Positions 26,832 through 35,686 are shown, counted from the first letter of the stretch. The stretch: 64,000 nt of DNA from Variovorax sp. HW608 (GCF_900090195.1 NZ_LT607803.1:806001-870000); one strand, 5' to 3'. The notes: a model not told the origin generated them from the sequence alone. A program made the numbers and translations.

Positions 26832-27176
26832 TCAGGGATGGGGATGGGGATGGGGTTGCGCCAGATGGCGCTCGATGCAGCGGGCCATGCGCGGGGCGGC
26901 GCGCAGCTCCAGGTCGCTCTGCGGATAGGCGCGGCAGGCCAGCACGTAGCCCTGGGCTTCCTCGTCGGCGCTGACGTGGCAGCGGCTCATGCGCTCGCAG
27001 CGCGTGCGGCCCGATTCGATGCGCACCTTGCACACGCCGCAGCCGCCGCCGCGGCAGCCGACCGGAATGCCCTTGCGGCCGAGCTGTTCCATGCCGCCGA
27101 GCAGCGTCTGGTCGGGCCGGCAGGCATAGCGCTCCTGCGTGTTGCCGATCGCGATCGAGTAGCTGGTCGTCGTCAT
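26832..27176 (-). CDS. dmpQ: 2Fe-2S ferredoxin, XylT/DmpQ type, with His-Pro tail
   Basis: Plant-type ferredoxin that reactivates catechol 2,3-dioxygenase by reducing its iron. It has 114 residues from ATG 27176, which overlaps the dmpP stop in TGATG. Cluster ligands are [11 protein letters not shown] followed by a Cys in YVLACRAYP. The C-terminus [11 protein letters not shown] comes from three tandem copies of GGGGAT on the plus strand (about 26838-26855) and is not a normal ferredoxin end. The tail may be recent repeat expansion. Confidence 0.93.
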   Translation of the reverse strand: MTTTSYSIAIGNTQERYACRPDQTLLGGMEQLGRKGIPVGCRGGGCGVCKVRIESGRTRCERMSRCHVSADEEAQGYVLACRAYPQSDLELRAAPRMARCIERHLAQPHPHPHP

Positions 27177-28234
27177 CACAGGGCCTTGAAGAGCGGGCTG
27201 CGCGGTGCGGCCGAAGCGGCGTCGGCAGCGGTGAAGAACTTCTCGGTGTAGATGTCGCGCTCGAAGAGCCGGCCCTGCATCAGCGTGGAGATGCAGGCCT
27301 CGGTCATCGGCGGCGGTCCGCACAGGTAAGCCTTGTGGCCGCGGAAGTCGTTCGCGAAGTGCGCCTTGAGCGCCTCGTGCGCGAAGCCGCGCGCGCCGCG
27401 CCATTCGTCGTCCGGCGCGATGTCGGAGAGCACCGGCAGATAGGTGAAGTTCGGATGCCGGTCCGCGAGCGCCTCGAAGAGCTCGTGGAAATAGAGCTCC
27501 TCGCGGTTGCGCGCGCCCTGCACCAGCGTGATCGGAAGCTGGCAACCCTCGGCCAGCAGGTCGAACACCATCGACTTCGGGCTCGACAGCCCCGAGCCGC
27601 CGGCGACGAAGATCATCGGCACGCCGGCCGACTTGCGCACGAAGAAGCGGCCGTTGGGTGCCGTGAAGCGCACGCGCTGGCCCGGCTGGAGCTCGTCGTG
27701 CAGCCAGCCGGTCGCGCGCCCGCCCGGCACGCGCCGGATGTGCAGCTCGATCAGGTCTTGCTGCGGCGCGTTGGCGATCGAGAAGGCGCGCGCGCCTTCC
27801 ACGCCCGGCACGTGCAGCATCACGTACTGGCCCGCCTGGAAGGGCACCGGCCGCTCGGTGCGCAGCCACAGGCCGCGAATCGTCGGCGTGAGCATGCGCG
27901 CCTCGGCCACCTCGGCCTCGAAGTCCTCGAGCGGCAGGAACTGCGCGTCGGGGTCCTCGTCGATGTCGGCCTCGATGACGATGTCGCCCTGCGCCATCGC
28001 GCAGCAGGCGAGGATCTTTCCCTCGTCGCGCTCGAAGTCCATGAGCGCGAAATTCGACGAATCACCGTGGTCGCATTCGCCTTCGAGCAGCTGCACCTTG
28101 CAGGTGCCGCAGACGCCGTGCCCGCAGGCATGCGGCAGCCACACGCCGGCGCGCAGGCAGGCGTCGAGCACCGTCTGCCCGTCGCGCGCCTCGATGCCCT
28201 GCCCGATCGGTTCGATCAAGATCTGGAAGCTCAT
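27176..28234 (-). CDS. dmpP: Phenol hydroxylase reductase component P5
   Basis: NADH:acceptor reductase that feeds electrons to the di-iron phenol hydroxylase. It has 352 residues from ATG 28234. The N-terminal plant-type 2Fe-2S domain has ligands in [14 protein letters not shown] and ILACCAM. It is followed by an FAD domain ([12 protein letters not shown]) and an NAD domain ([25 protein letters not shown]). It lies 17 bases after dmpO, with the ferredoxin dmpQ overlapping by one base. Confidence 0.96.
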   Translation of the reverse strand: MSFQILIEPIGQGIEARDGQTVLDACLRAGVWLPHACGHGVCGTCKVQLLEGECDHGDSSNFALMDFERDEGKILACCAMAQGDIVIEADIDEDPDAQFLPLEDFEAEVAEARMLTPTIRGLWLRTERPVPFQAGQYVMLHVPGVEGARAFSIANAPQQDLIELHIRRVPGGRATGWLHDELQPGQRVRFTAPNGRFFVRKSAGVPMIFVAGGSGLSSPKSMVFDLLAEGCQLPITLVQGARNREELYFHELFEALADRHPNFTYLPVLSDIAPDDEWRGARGFAHEALKAHFANDFRGHKAYLCGPPPMTEACISTLMQGRLFERDIYTEKFFTAADAASAAPRSPLFKAL

Positions 28235-28251
28235 GGCCGTCTCCAGTGCGC

Positions 28252-28614
28252 TCAGCTCGCCGAGCCCTTGATGCCCTTCAGGCCCGGCACGCGGAAGCGG
28301 ATCACGGATTTGTGGACGAGCCCGTTGTCGGCCAGCGACTTGGCCGGATCGGGCGTGAAGGGCTTGCCGGAATCGAACCACTGGGCCTTGGCCCAGTCGA
28401 TCTTCTCGAAGTCGGGATGGCTGCCGTACACGCCGGGCAGCACCTCGCCAAGCAACGCGCCGAAGGGCATCGACGGCGGCAGCGGCAGGCATACCGGCGC
28501 GCAGAACAGCAGGTGGTCTTCCCAGCCGATGTAGAGCAGGCGGTTGCCGTGGAAGCGGTCCTCGGTGTCGGCGACGGTGCCGGTGTAGCCGGGATGGAGT
28601 GCGACAACTGACAT
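28252..28614 (-). CDS. dmpO: Phenol hydroxylase component P4 (gamma subunit)
   Basis: Small subunit of the (alpha-beta-gamma)2 hydroxylase core, 120 residues from ATG 28614. Family features are HPGYTGTVADTEDRFHGN, LLYIGWEDHLLFCAPVCLPLPPSMPFG and the C-terminal KSVIRFRVPGLKGIKG. It has no cofactor of its own. The 87-base space before it, unusually long for this operon, holds a perfect hairpin (28649-28672). Confidence 0.95.
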   Translation of the reverse strand: MSVVALHPGYTGTVADTEDRFHGNRLLYIGWEDHLLFCAPVCLPLPPSMPFGALLGEVLPGVYGSHPDFEKIDWAKAQWFDSGKPFTPDPAKSLADNGLVHKSVIRFRVPGLKGIKGSAS

Positions 28615-28648
28615 TACGGTCTCCTTGTTTCGGGGTGCGCTCCGCCAA

Positions 28649-28672
28649 CGCAGTGCATGCGGATGCACTGCG
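28649..28672. repeat. Perfect intercistronic hairpin between dmpN and dmpO
   Basis: CGCAGTGCAT and ATGCACTGCG flank GCGG: ten-base arms, four-base loop, inside the 87-bp gap between dmpN and dmpO. There is no T-run after it on the minus strand, so it more likely marks RNA processing or mRNA stabilisation than termination. Confidence 0.6.
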
Positions 28673-28701
28673 GGCCGATGGAGCTGAAGGGCGTTATGGG
28701 G

Positions 28702-30279
28702 TCAGGCGGCCTTGGCTTGGGTGGCCGACAGGTCCTGCCCCGTCCAGCGTTCCCAGTTCGCCTTGTCCGGCGAGCTGTTGAACTCGCCGTTGTCGGCGCC
28801 GTTGTTGATGTGGTAGTACTCCAGCACCGCAGCGAGCGGATTGAAGCCGGGGACCGTCGGATCGGTGCCTTCGGGGAAGCAGTTCCCCTGGTAGATCTGG
28901 TGCACCGGCAGCCACGCCTGCACGTACTTCTCGGGCTCGTTGTCGAACACGTCCTTGCAGCCGTCCGAGCAGAAGTGGTGCTTCATGCCGTGGTAGGTGC
29001 TCTCGCGGTAGCAGATCTTGGTCGGGTCGTCGGGCTCGGTGAAGAACATCGGGATCTGGCAGGTCTGGCACAGCATCGGCAGCGTGTTGTTGAACCAGCG
29101 CTTGCCGGCCTTCTCCTGTTCGTCCATCCACTCGAAGCGTGGGCGGTAGAGCGTGTCGAAGGTCTCGGGATACTTCTGCGAGAGCCAGTCCATCTCCTCG
29201 GCGCGCGGCACCCAGACGTTGAAGTCCGCCGCATGGCCGTAGTTGTTGAAGGTGGCCCAGGCTTCGTGCGAGAGGCGGCTCTTCTCCTTCGTCGCCACCT
29301 CGTGGTACTTGGGCAGGCGGATGCCGTAGCGCGCCAGGTCCTGGAACAGCGCGCCGCCGTTCTTCTCGAAGTACATCTCCCAGGCCTCGGACCAGCTCAT
29401 CACGCGCTTGGGCAGCATGTAGTCCATCATCATCGCCACCAGCGTGAGCAGGCGATAGCCGCGCCAGAACCACTTGTCGATCCACTTCTGCACGATGGGC
29501 ACGTTGTCCGGGTCCTGTTCGAGCAGGAACTTCACCACCTCCAGGCCCAGCGTCATGTGGCGCGACTCGTCGCTCTGCGCCGAGAAGCCGAAAGTCACGG
29601 TCGCCATGTCGCCGTTGTAGGCCGCGCCGCTCATGAAGGGCATGAACAGCAGGTTGGTCAGCACGTACTCGAACGAGAACGAGATCGCAGTCACGAACTC
29701 GAACGGCCCCGCGCTCATCGCGTCCTCGAAGTAGCTCTTGGGCACCGAGAGGTACCACACGCGGTCGTGCATGTGCTGCGGATCGTGCAGGCCGTGGAAG
29801 AACTTGTTGAAGTGGCTGATGGTGTGGAACTGCGTCTGCGCATGGCGCAGCTCGTCGATGGACTGCATCTGGCAGGCCACGCGCGCGCCGACGCCACGGA
29901 ACGCGCGGCCGGCCATCGCGTAGCCCCGGTGCGCGGCGTATTCGAGCGGCGAGACGCCGGTGAGGAACAGCTTGAGCGTGTTCAGGTAGCGCGGATCGCT
30001 GACGTTGAACTGCCCGTTGTTCTGCTGGAAGGCGTCGATGATCGCGTAGAGCTTCTTTTCCTTCTCGCCCTGGAACTTCCAGTAGGCATCCATCGTGAGG
30101 CGGAACGGGTCTTCCCACTGGTCCCAGTCGTGGATCTTGATGCCCTCGAACTTGTCGAAGGGGAACACCTCGTCCATCGGCTCGTAGGTGGTCTCCCAGC
30201 CGAGTCCGCGGGTCATCATCGCGTAGCGCTCCTTCAGGCCGAGGCGGGGCTTGGAACGCGGGGTGCTTGCTTGGGTCAT
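28702..30279 (-). CDS. dmpN: Phenol hydroxylase large oxygenase subunit P3 (alpha, di-iron)
   Basis: Catalytic subunit hydroxylating phenol to catechol with O2. It has 525 residues from ATG 30279. The di-iron four-helix bundle shows two E-x-x-H motifs: SIDELRHAQTQ and QSDESRHMTLG, with further Glu residues in the intervening helices. A C-terminal Cys cluster (MLCQTCQIPMFF, HFCSDGCKDVF) corresponds to the YHS-like zinc site of DmpN. Its length and motifs agree with a complete enzyme. Confidence 0.97.
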   Translation of the reverse strand: MTQASTPRSKPRLGLKERYAMMTRGLGWETTYEPMDEVFPFDKFEGIKIHDWDQWEDPFRLTMDAYWKFQGEKEKKLYAIIDAFQQNNGQFNVSDPRYLNTLKLFLTGVSPLEYAAHRGYAMAGRAFRGVGARVACQMQSIDELRHAQTQFHTISHFNKFFHGLHDPQHMHDRVWYLSVPKSYFEDAMSAGPFEFVTAISFSFEYVLTNLLFMPFMSGAAYNGDMATVTFGFSAQSDESRHMTLGLEVVKFLLEQDPDNVPIVQKWIDKWFWRGYRLLTLVAMMMDYMLPKRVMSWSEAWEMYFEKNGGALFQDLARYGIRLPKYHEVATKEKSRLSHEAWATFNNYGHAADFNVWVPRAEEMDWLSQKYPETFDTLYRPRFEWMDEQEKAGKRWFNNTLPMLCQTCQIPMFFTEPDDPTKICYRESTYHGMKHHFCSDGCKDVFDNEPEKYVQAWLPVHQIYQGNCFPEGTDPTVPGFNPLAAVLEYYHINNGADNGEFNSSPDKANWERWTGQDLSATQAKAA

Positions 30280-30308
30280 GTCTTTGTCCCTCTGGTCGGT
30301 TGTGCGCT

Positions 30309-30608
30309 TCACTTGCCCCAATGGAGGGTGAATTCGTCGTCGCTTTCGTCGATGTTTCCCGACAGCGAGATGAGGCTGAGATGAATTTCCTGCGTGTCCC
30401 ACGGACGGCCAACGCGGGCTTCGACGGACTCGCGCCGGATCACGAGACGCCCGGGCGCATCGATCTTGACCATCGCCGGATAGTCGTTGACCGTGGCCTC
30501 GGGGTTGTCGTCGATGATGGCTTCGACGATGGCGCGCGCGGTCTCGCTCGACTGCAACGCGATGAACACGGGTGCGCGGCTGGCGGCTTCGGTGGCGGGG
30601 GTCGTCAT
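30309..30608 (-). CDS. dmpM: Phenol hydroxylase activator component P2
   Basis: Cofactor-free effector protein that binds the hydroxylase and speeds turnover (MmoB/DmpM family). It has 99 residues from ATG 30608 with AAGGAGACC upstream. Features are VFIALQSSETARAIVEAII, YPAMVKIDAPGRLVI and a C-terminal ISLSGNIDESDDEFTLHWG. It is 20 bases after dmpL and 29 before dmpN. Confidence 0.95.
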   Translation of the reverse strand: MTTPATEAASRAPVFIALQSSETARAIVEAIIDDNPEATVNDYPAMVKIDAPGRLVIRRESVEARVGRPWDTQEIHLSLISLSGNIDESDDEFTLHWGK

Positions 30609-30628
30609 GGGGTCTCCTTGGTTGCGGT

Positions 30629-31624
30629 TCACTGCTGGATGCCGAGGCGCGCGGCACGCGCATCGAGTTCGGTGACGAGGTTCGCGAGGACGCCGGCGCC
30701 GGTGTCGTGCAGCGCGAGCGCGGCAACCGGCTGCAGCGCCTCTGCGATCCGGTCGCGCCACTGCACGTACCAGCGCGAGAGCTGTTCGGCGTTGGCCTTC
30801 GATTCGTCGGCCGCGGTCTTCACCGTGGCGTCGACCCAGCGCGTGGTCTCGTCGAACCATTCGTTGGGAAACTCGGTCAGCATCGCGAGCGCATGGCCGC
30901 TGGCGGCGCTGTGCGCGTTCACGTAGCGGCGGTGGATCAGCGGGTACATGAGGCCGTCGAACACCAGGCTCTGTGCGACGAAGACCTCGAACCAGTCCCG
31001 CGTGACGAAGAGCTTCTCCATCACGCGGCGCACGCCCTGCCAGGCCGGGTGCGCAAGCCACGCCTGCTTGCCCGCCTCGAGCGCGGCGCCGCTGTTGCCG
31101 TCCACCTGCAGGCCGATGCGCGACATGTACTGCGCGATGCCGAGCCGGTCCATGGCCGCGAAGATGAAGGCCTGCGTCACCGCCGTGCCGTAGCCATAGC
31201 CGCAGCAATAGCTCATGTTCATGTTGGCGCCCCACTCGTAGTGGCGCAGCGGCACCATCACCTGCTGCAGCGATTCCTGCAGCTGCGGATCGGCCTGCGC
31301 GAGCAGGCTGCGCTTCTCGGCGAACTCGAACTGGCGGTCGGCGCCCTCCTGCTGGCGCGCGCGGGCCATGGTGTAGACGCCGTAGTAGTAATGGCGCGGG
31401 TCCTTGAAGCTGTACCAGTCGGCCATCACGATCGCGGTGCGGCGCTTGTCGTAGAGCTCGAACTCGGGCTGCCACAGCGGCCGGTAGTGGAAGTTGGCCG
31501 TGGGCTGCATGTCCAGCGTGGCCTCCTGGTAGCGCGAGGCCGGCTTGTCGCCGAGTCGCCGCGCCACATGCGAGAAGGTCTGCCGGATCGGCCGGATGTC
31601 GGAGGTCTTGATGTCGACTTGCAC
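30629..31624 (-). CDS. dmpL: Phenol hydroxylase beta subunit P1
   Basis: Structural beta subunit of the hydroxylase, 331 residues starting at GTG 31624 with AAGGAGA just upstream. It shares the helical bundle fold of DmpN but lacks the two E-x-x-H iron motifs, as expected. Recognisable blocks are TANFHYRPLWQPEFELYD, DPRHYYYGVYTMARARQQE and GANMNMSYCCGYGYG. It lies 18 bases after dmpK. Confidence 0.95.
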   Translation of the reverse strand: MQVDIKTSDIRPIRQTFSHVARRLGDKPASRYQEATLDMQPTANFHYRPLWQPEFELYDKRRTAIVMADWYSFKDPRHYYYGVYTMARARQQEGADRQFEFAEKRSLLAQADPQLQESLQQVMVPLRHYEWGANMNMSYCCGYGYGTAVTQAFIFAAMDRLGIAQYMSRIGLQVDGNSGAALEAGKQAWLAHPAWQGVRRVMEKLFVTRDWFEVFVAQSLVFDGLMYPLIHRRYVNAHSAASGHALAMLTEFPNEWFDETTRWVDATVKTAADESKANAEQLSRWYVQWRDRIAEALQPVAALALHDTGAGVLANLVTELDARAARLGIQQ

Positions 31625-31642
31625 AGGGGGTCTCCTTGAAGA

Positions 31643-31921
31643 TCAGTGGTCGATGCCCGGCGCGCCGTAGCGCCATTTCATGCGTTCGTAGTCGATCCGG
31701 GCGCCCTCCTCGGGCGTCAGGTGGCTGACCGCGTGGCGCGCGCAGAACTCGCGGAACTGGTCGAACTGCATGACGAGTTCCACCGCCAGGTCCGGATCGC
31801 CGATGGCGAACTCGAACTCGACGAAGCGCGCGTCCAGCGTGCCGGTGACACGCACGAAGCAGCGCTGTCCTGTCATCTCGGCGGCGCTTTGCGGACCGCG
31901 GACGGGGGTGGAAGGCTTCAC
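31643..31921 (-). CDS. dmpK: Phenol hydroxylase assembly component P0
   Basis: Small protein needed in known systems to form the active iron-loaded hydroxylase. It has 92 residues from GTG 31921; a later ATG at 31876 is a less likely alternative because it would remove 15 residues. The core RCFVRVTGTLDARFVEFEFA and YERMKWRYG match the family. It is the first gene of the operon, with a sigma-54 promoter about 55-70 bases upstream. Confidence 0.9.
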   Translation of the reverse strand: MKPSTPVRGPQSAAEMTGQRCFVRVTGTLDARFVEFEFAIGDPDLAVELVMQFDQFREFCARHAVSHLTPEEGARIDYERMKWRYGAPGIDH

Positions 31922-31974
31922 TTGTTCAATCCATCACTTGTCGGACGGCAACCGCGCCGCCCGTGCAATAAGGG

Positions 31975-31990
31975 GCAACGGCCGTGCCAG
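31975..31990 (-). promoter_or_regulatory. Sigma-54 promoter (-24/-12) of the dmp operon
   Basis: On the minus strand the bases read CTGGCACGGCCGTTGC: the -24 TGGCAC (31984-31989), five bases, then the -12 TTGC (31975-31978). This equals the consensus TGGCAC-N5-TTGC. It lies about 54 bases before the dmpK start and between the operon and the bacterial enhancer-binding regulator gene. Confidence 0.92.
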
Positions 31991-32064
31991 CGCGGCTAAG
32001 TGCTTGATTTGTATGAAGCCGAGGGCGAGACCCGCATGCAGCTGCGGGTTGTCCCGGATCATCG

Positions 32065-32097
32065 TTTGATCATTTGCTGCAGTGCAGCTTGATCAAA
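32065..32097. promoter_or_regulatory. Candidate DmpR/XylR upstream activating sites
   Basis: TTTGATCA at 32065-32072 and TGATCAAA at 32090-32097 face each other with TGATCA cores 24 bases apart, about 80-115 bases upstream of the -12/-24 promoter. Known XylR/DmpR sites are TTGATCA-type inverted repeats at a similar distance. Between them is TGCTGCAGTGCAGC. Assignment as UAS is inferred from sequence and place. Confidence 0.75.
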
Positions 32098-32123
32098 TGG
32101 TGAAAAACGCAAGAAGCGCGCGC

Positions 32124-33779
32124 CTAGGCCGGCGGCAGGCCTTCCTTCTTGAGCCGGTAGGCGAGCTGAGGGCGCGTGATGCCGAGCAGGCGCGCGGCCT
32201 GCGACAGATTGCCCCGGGCCCGCTGCATCGCCAGCTGCATCAGGCGCTGCTCGAGCGAGCCGATGTCGATCTTCTGGTCGAGCAGCTGCTCGCAGAAGGC
32301 GTCGAGCGCAACGGCCTCCCCCTCCGCGTCGCCGAGCAGGCCGCCGGCGCCGACCTGGCTGTCGGAAGTGCCTGGCGGCGAGATCCAGAGGTGCGCGGCC
32401 TCGATGTCGCCGCGGTCCGGCGCGAGCAGCACCGCGCGCTCGATCACGTTCTCCAGCTCGCGGATGTTGCCGGGCCACGAATGCCGCACCACCTCGCGCA
32501 TCGCCTTGTCGGTCAGGCCGCGCAGCTTCTTGCCGTAGAGCGCGCTGAACTTGTCGACGAAGCGCATCACCAGCGCCGGAATATCGGCGCTGCGCTCGCG
32601 CAGCGGCGGGATCGTGATCGGGAAGGTGTTGAGCCGGTAGAACAGGTCGCTGCGGAAGCGCCCCGCCTTCATGGCTTCCTGCAGGTTCACGTTGGTGGCG
32701 GCGACGATGCGCACGTCCACGTGCGTCGGCTGCTCGGCGCCCAGGCGCTCGATCTCGCCGCTCTGCAGCACGCGCAGCAGCTTGACCTGCGTCGCCGGCG
32801 GCAGGTCGCCGGCCTCGTCGAGGAAGAGCGTGCCGCCGTGCGCGCGCTCGAAGCGGCCGGCGCGTGCATGGTGCGCGCCGGTGTAGGCGCCCTTCTCGAC
32901 GCCGAACAGCTCGGCCTCGATCAGCTCGGCCGGGATGGCCGCGCAGTTGACCGCGATGAAGGGCTGCCGCGCACGCGGTCCGTTGTCGTGCAGCCAGCGT
33001 GCGAAGATTTCCTTGCCGACGCCGGTCTCGCCGAGCAGCAGCACGGTGATCGCGCTGTCGGCGGCGCTGCGCAGCAGGTCGAAGGCGGCCCGGAAGCCGG
33101 GCGAGACGCCGACCAGCTTCTGGTCGTACTCGCGCCGCGGCTGCAGGCTGCGCACATGCTCCAGCCCGAGGTTGAATTCGATCAGCTTCTGCGCCACGTG
33201 GTGCTGGCGGAAGTAGTCGAGATAGTGCTCGTCCTGCCAGGCCTCCGCCGGCTGGCCGATGATGCGGCAGCGGCTGTCGCCCATGCTCGTGCACTCGATC
33301 TCCTTGAAGACGATCAGCCGGCCCATGAAGGCGCTGGTGTAGCCCGAGGCATAGCCGATCTGCGACCAGCATTGCGGGTCCTCGCCGTAGCCGAACTCCG
33401 CCACATGCGCTTCGCACTCCCAGGAGTTCTCCCAGAGGAATTCGCCGTAGAAGTGCTTGGTCGCGAGGTCCATGTCGATGTGCACCTTCTCGACGCTCAC
33501 GATGCCTTCGATGGAATGCAGGCGGGGACCGAGCATGAAGGCGTCCTCGGTGCGCATGCCGGCGCGGCGCTCCTTCACGGCGAGTTCGCCGTCCCGCTGG
33601 CCGGACGCGAAACCCAGGCGGACCAGCAGCCCGCGCGCACGCTCGACGCCCAGCGAGTCGAGCAACTCCTTGCGCAGTTCGGCGAATGAGCGCGCGTGCA
33701 TCAGCAGCATGCGCTGCTCGTCGAGCCAGATATGGCCGGACCCGGCACTGAAGCGCAGGAGAGAAAGCAGTTCTCCCAC
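32124..33779 (-). CDS. dmpR: DmpR/XylR-type sigma-54 activator of phenol catabolism
   Basis: Aromatic-sensing enhancer-binding protein, 551 residues from GTG 33779, placed by AGGAGA six bases upstream; in-frame upstream codons have no ribosome site. The N-terminal XylR_N effector domain (about 1-125, [17 protein letters not shown]) and V4R domain (about 130-190, [14 protein letters not shown]) bind phenol in DmpR. The AAA+ domain has Walker [12 protein letters not shown], Walker [13 protein letters not shown] and the sigma-54 contact loop GAYTGA, where most relatives have GAFTGA. A C-terminal Fis-type helix-turn-helix follows ([21 protein letters not shown]). It is encoded on the same strand as the operon it controls. 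Confidence 0.94.
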   Translation of the reverse strand: MGELLSLLRFSAGSGHIWLDEQRMLLMHARSFAELRKELLDSLGVERARGLLVRLGFASGQRDGELAVKERRAGMRTEDAFMLGPRLHSIEGIVSVEKVHIDMDLATKHFYGEFLWENSWECEAHVAEFGYGEDPQCWSQIGYASGYTSAFMGRLIVFKEIECTSMGDSRCRIIGQPAEAWQDEHYLDYFRQHHVAQKLIEFNLGLEHVRSLQPRREYDQKLVGVSPGFRAAFDLLRSAADSAITVLLLGETGVGKEIFARWLHDNGPRARQPFIAVNCAAIPAELIEAELFGVEKGAYTGAHHARAGRFERAHGGTLFLDEAGDLPPATQVKLLRVLQSGEIERLGAEQPTHVDVRIVAATNVNLQEAMKAGRFRSDLFYRLNTFPITIPPLRERSADIPALVMRFVDKFSALYGKKLRGLTDKAMREVVRHSWPGNIRELENVIERAVLLAPDRGDIEAAHLWISPPGTSDSQVGAGGLLGDAEGEAVALDAFCEQLLDQKIDIGSLEQRLMQLAMQRARGNLSQAARLLGITRPQLAYRLKKEGLPPA

Positions 33780-33949
33780 GTTGTCTCCTTGGAATGATGA
33801 TGGAGGCGCCGCAACAGAGCGCACCCGCGGGAAATGCTAGCACCAGGGCGCGATCCGGCGTTTCGGCCCCATCGAACGCGGCTTGCAGGCACACTTCAGG
33901 GCCTGCCCGCCTGCATCGGCGGATTTCGAACCCCCTGGACCTCAATCAA

Positions 33950-34525
33950 ATGAACAGTGCAAAGAAACGCGTGATCGGCATCAGCGGAAGCCTGCGCAAG
34001 GACTCCTTCAACACCATGGCGCTCAAGCTGGCGGCCTCCAAGCTGCCTTCGAACGTGGAGCTGGACATCCTCGAGTGGCGAAGCGTGCCGCCCTTCGACG
34101 CCGACCTGCTGGCCGAGGGCTTTCCCGCTCATGTTTCCGACATCCGGGCACGCATCGCCCAGGCCGACGGCGTGCTGATCGTGACGCCCGAATACAACTT
34201 CTCCGTGCCGGGCATGCTCAAGAACCTGCTCGACTGGATCTCGCGCGGTGCGGACCAGCCCCTGGCCCGCAAGCCGGTGGCCCTGCTGTCCGCTTCCGCG
34301 GGGCCGCTGGGCGGGGCGCGCGTGCAGTACGACCTGCGCAAGGTGCTGCTGTTCATGAATGCGATGGTCCTTGCGAAGCCCGAGGTGTTCATCGGCAACG
34401 CCGCCGCCAAGTTCGCCGCGGACGGCCAATGCACCGACGAGGACACGGGCCGCTTCGTGCACCTGCAGATGCAGGCCTTTGCGACCTGGATCGACGAAGT
34501 CGCCCGCATGTCGGCCGCCGCCTGA
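33950..34525 (+). CDS. NAD(P)H-dependent FMN reductase
   Basis: Flavodoxin-fold reductase of 191 residues from ATG 33950. The FMN phosphate loop is GISGSLRKDSFN and the isoalloxazine region is TPEYNFSVPGMLKNLLDWISRG. Relatives (ChrR, YieF, ArsH-like, SsuE-like) reduce FMN, quinones or chromate. It is divergent from dmpR with 170 bases between; a quinone-detoxifying role beside phenol catabolism is plausible but not shown. It converges with the ABC permease gene. Confidence 0.9.
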   Translation: MNSAKKRVIGISGSLRKDSFNTMALKLAASKLPSNVELDILEWRSVPPFDADLLAEGFPAHVSDIRARIAQADGVLIVTPEYNFSVPGMLKNLLDWISRGADQPLARKPVALLSASAGPLGGARVQYDLRKVLLFMNAMVLAKPEVFIGNAAAKFAADGQCTDEDTGRFVHLQMQAFATWIDEVARMSAAA

Positions 34526-34535
34526 GGACGCGCCG

Positions 34536-34555
34536 GGCGTGACTGACGTCACGCC
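34536..34555. terminator. Hairpin between convergent genes
   Basis: GGCGTGAC and GTCACGCC flank TGAC: eight-base arms, four-base loop, ten bases after the FMN reductase stop and covering the permease stop codon at 34549-34551. The strong GC stem suits a shared bidirectional terminator, although neither side has a T-run. Confidence 0.45.
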
Positions 34556-35676
34556 ATCTGGCTGATCGTCTTGCGGAAGCGTCGCAGCGAGAGGGCGAAC
34601 AGCACGCTGCCGATCGCCACCAGCGAGAGCAGCTGCGGCCAGACGACGGCCAGCCCGGCGCCGCGATACAAGATCGCCTGCGCGGCCGCGACAAAGTGGG
34701 TGGTCGGCGCGACCAGCATGATCTGCTGCACGAATTCGGGCATGCTTTCGCGCGGCGTGGTGCCGCCCGACAGCATCTGCAAGGGAAGCAGGACCAGGAT
34801 CAGCAACATGGCGAATTGCGGCATCGAGCGGGTGACCGTGGCCATGAAGATGCCCATCGACGTGGTTGCGAAGAGATGCAGCGCCGCGGCCGCGACGAAC
34901 AACGCGATCGACCCTTCGATGTGCACCTTCAGCAGGCCCTGCACGATGAAGACGAGCGAGAAGGTCGCGGCGACCAGGACCACGAGGCCCATCGACCAGA
35001 CCTTGGACAGCATGATCTCGGCCGGGGTGACCGGCATGACCAGCAGGTGCTCGATGGTCCCGTGCTCGCGCTCGCGGATCAACGCGGCGCCCGTCAGCAG
35101 GATCGACAGCATGGTCACGTTGTTGATGATCGACATCAGCGAGCCGAACCAGCCCTGGTTGAGGGTCGGATTGAAGCGCGCGCGCAGCGCCAGCTCGACC
35201 GGCGGGGCGGCGCTGCCGCGGTAGCGCTGGACGAAGCTGGCGACTTCGCCCAGGACGATCTGCTGGATGTAGCCGCTGCCCGAGAAGGCCTGGGTCATGC
35301 GCGTCGCATCCACGTTGAGCTGGATGTCCGGCTGGCGTCCGGCCAGCACATCGCGCTGGAAATTGGGTGGGATGGTCAGGGCGAAGGTGAAGTTGCCCGC
35401 ATCCAGCCCCCGATCGACGCGCTCGCGCGATGTCAGCACGGGCACGAGGAACTGCGGCGGAAAGAAGGCATCGATGATGCGCTGCGACAGCGGCGAGTGG
35501 TCCTCGTCCACGATCGCGATGGGCGCCTTGTTGAGCGTCTCGGGCATCGAGGTGGCCGAGGTGTGGATCGATACCGTGAAGAGGAAGACGACGAGCAGCA
35601 GCATCATCGGGTCGCGCCACAGGGTCCACAGTTCCTTGACGCCGAGGCGATAGATGTTGGCCAGATGAGCGCGCAT
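34549..35676 (-). CDS. ABC-2 type permease (YhhJ/YbhR-like)
   Basis: Inner-membrane permease of 375 residues, last gene of the efflux operon. An N-terminal TM (MMLLLVVFLFTVSIHTS) precedes a large periplasmic domain, then five to six TM segments follow. The ABC-2 signature IREREHGTIEHLLVMPVTPAEIMLSK splits at residues around 210-235, and the last third includes PLQMLSGGTTPRESMPEFVQ. It pairs with the RbbA-like protein encoded ten bases upstream, as YhhJ does with RbbA in E. coli. Confidence 0.9.
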   Translation of the reverse strand: MRAHLANIYRLGVKELWTLWRDPMMLLLVVFLFTVSIHTSATSMPETLNKAPIAIVDEDHSPLSQRIIDAFFPPQFLVPVLTSRERVDRGLDAGNFTFALTIPPNFQRDVLAGRQPDIQLNVDATRMTQAFSGSGYIQQIVLGEVASFVQRYRGSAAPPVELALRARFNPTLNQGWFGSLMSIINNVTMLSILLTGAALIREREHGTIEHLLVMPVTPAEIMLSKVWSMGLVVLVAATFSLVFIVQGLLKVHIEGSIALFVAAAALHLFATTSMGIFMATVTRSMPQFAMLLILVLLPLQMLSGGTTPRESMPEFVQQIMLVAPTTHFVAAAQAILYRGAGLAVVWPQLLSLVAIGSVLFALSLRRFRKTISQMA

Positions 35677-35686
35677 GGCAGGACCT

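Noticed and set aside
26835..26860. CRISPR or larger tandem array
   Set aside because: Only three six-base units inside a coding region; no spacers or cas genes anywhere in the window.
32065..32097. Rho-independent terminator after dmpR
   Set aside because: The TGATCA inverted sites are AT-rich with a 17-base centre and match XylR/DmpR enhancer sites better than a GC stem with T-run.
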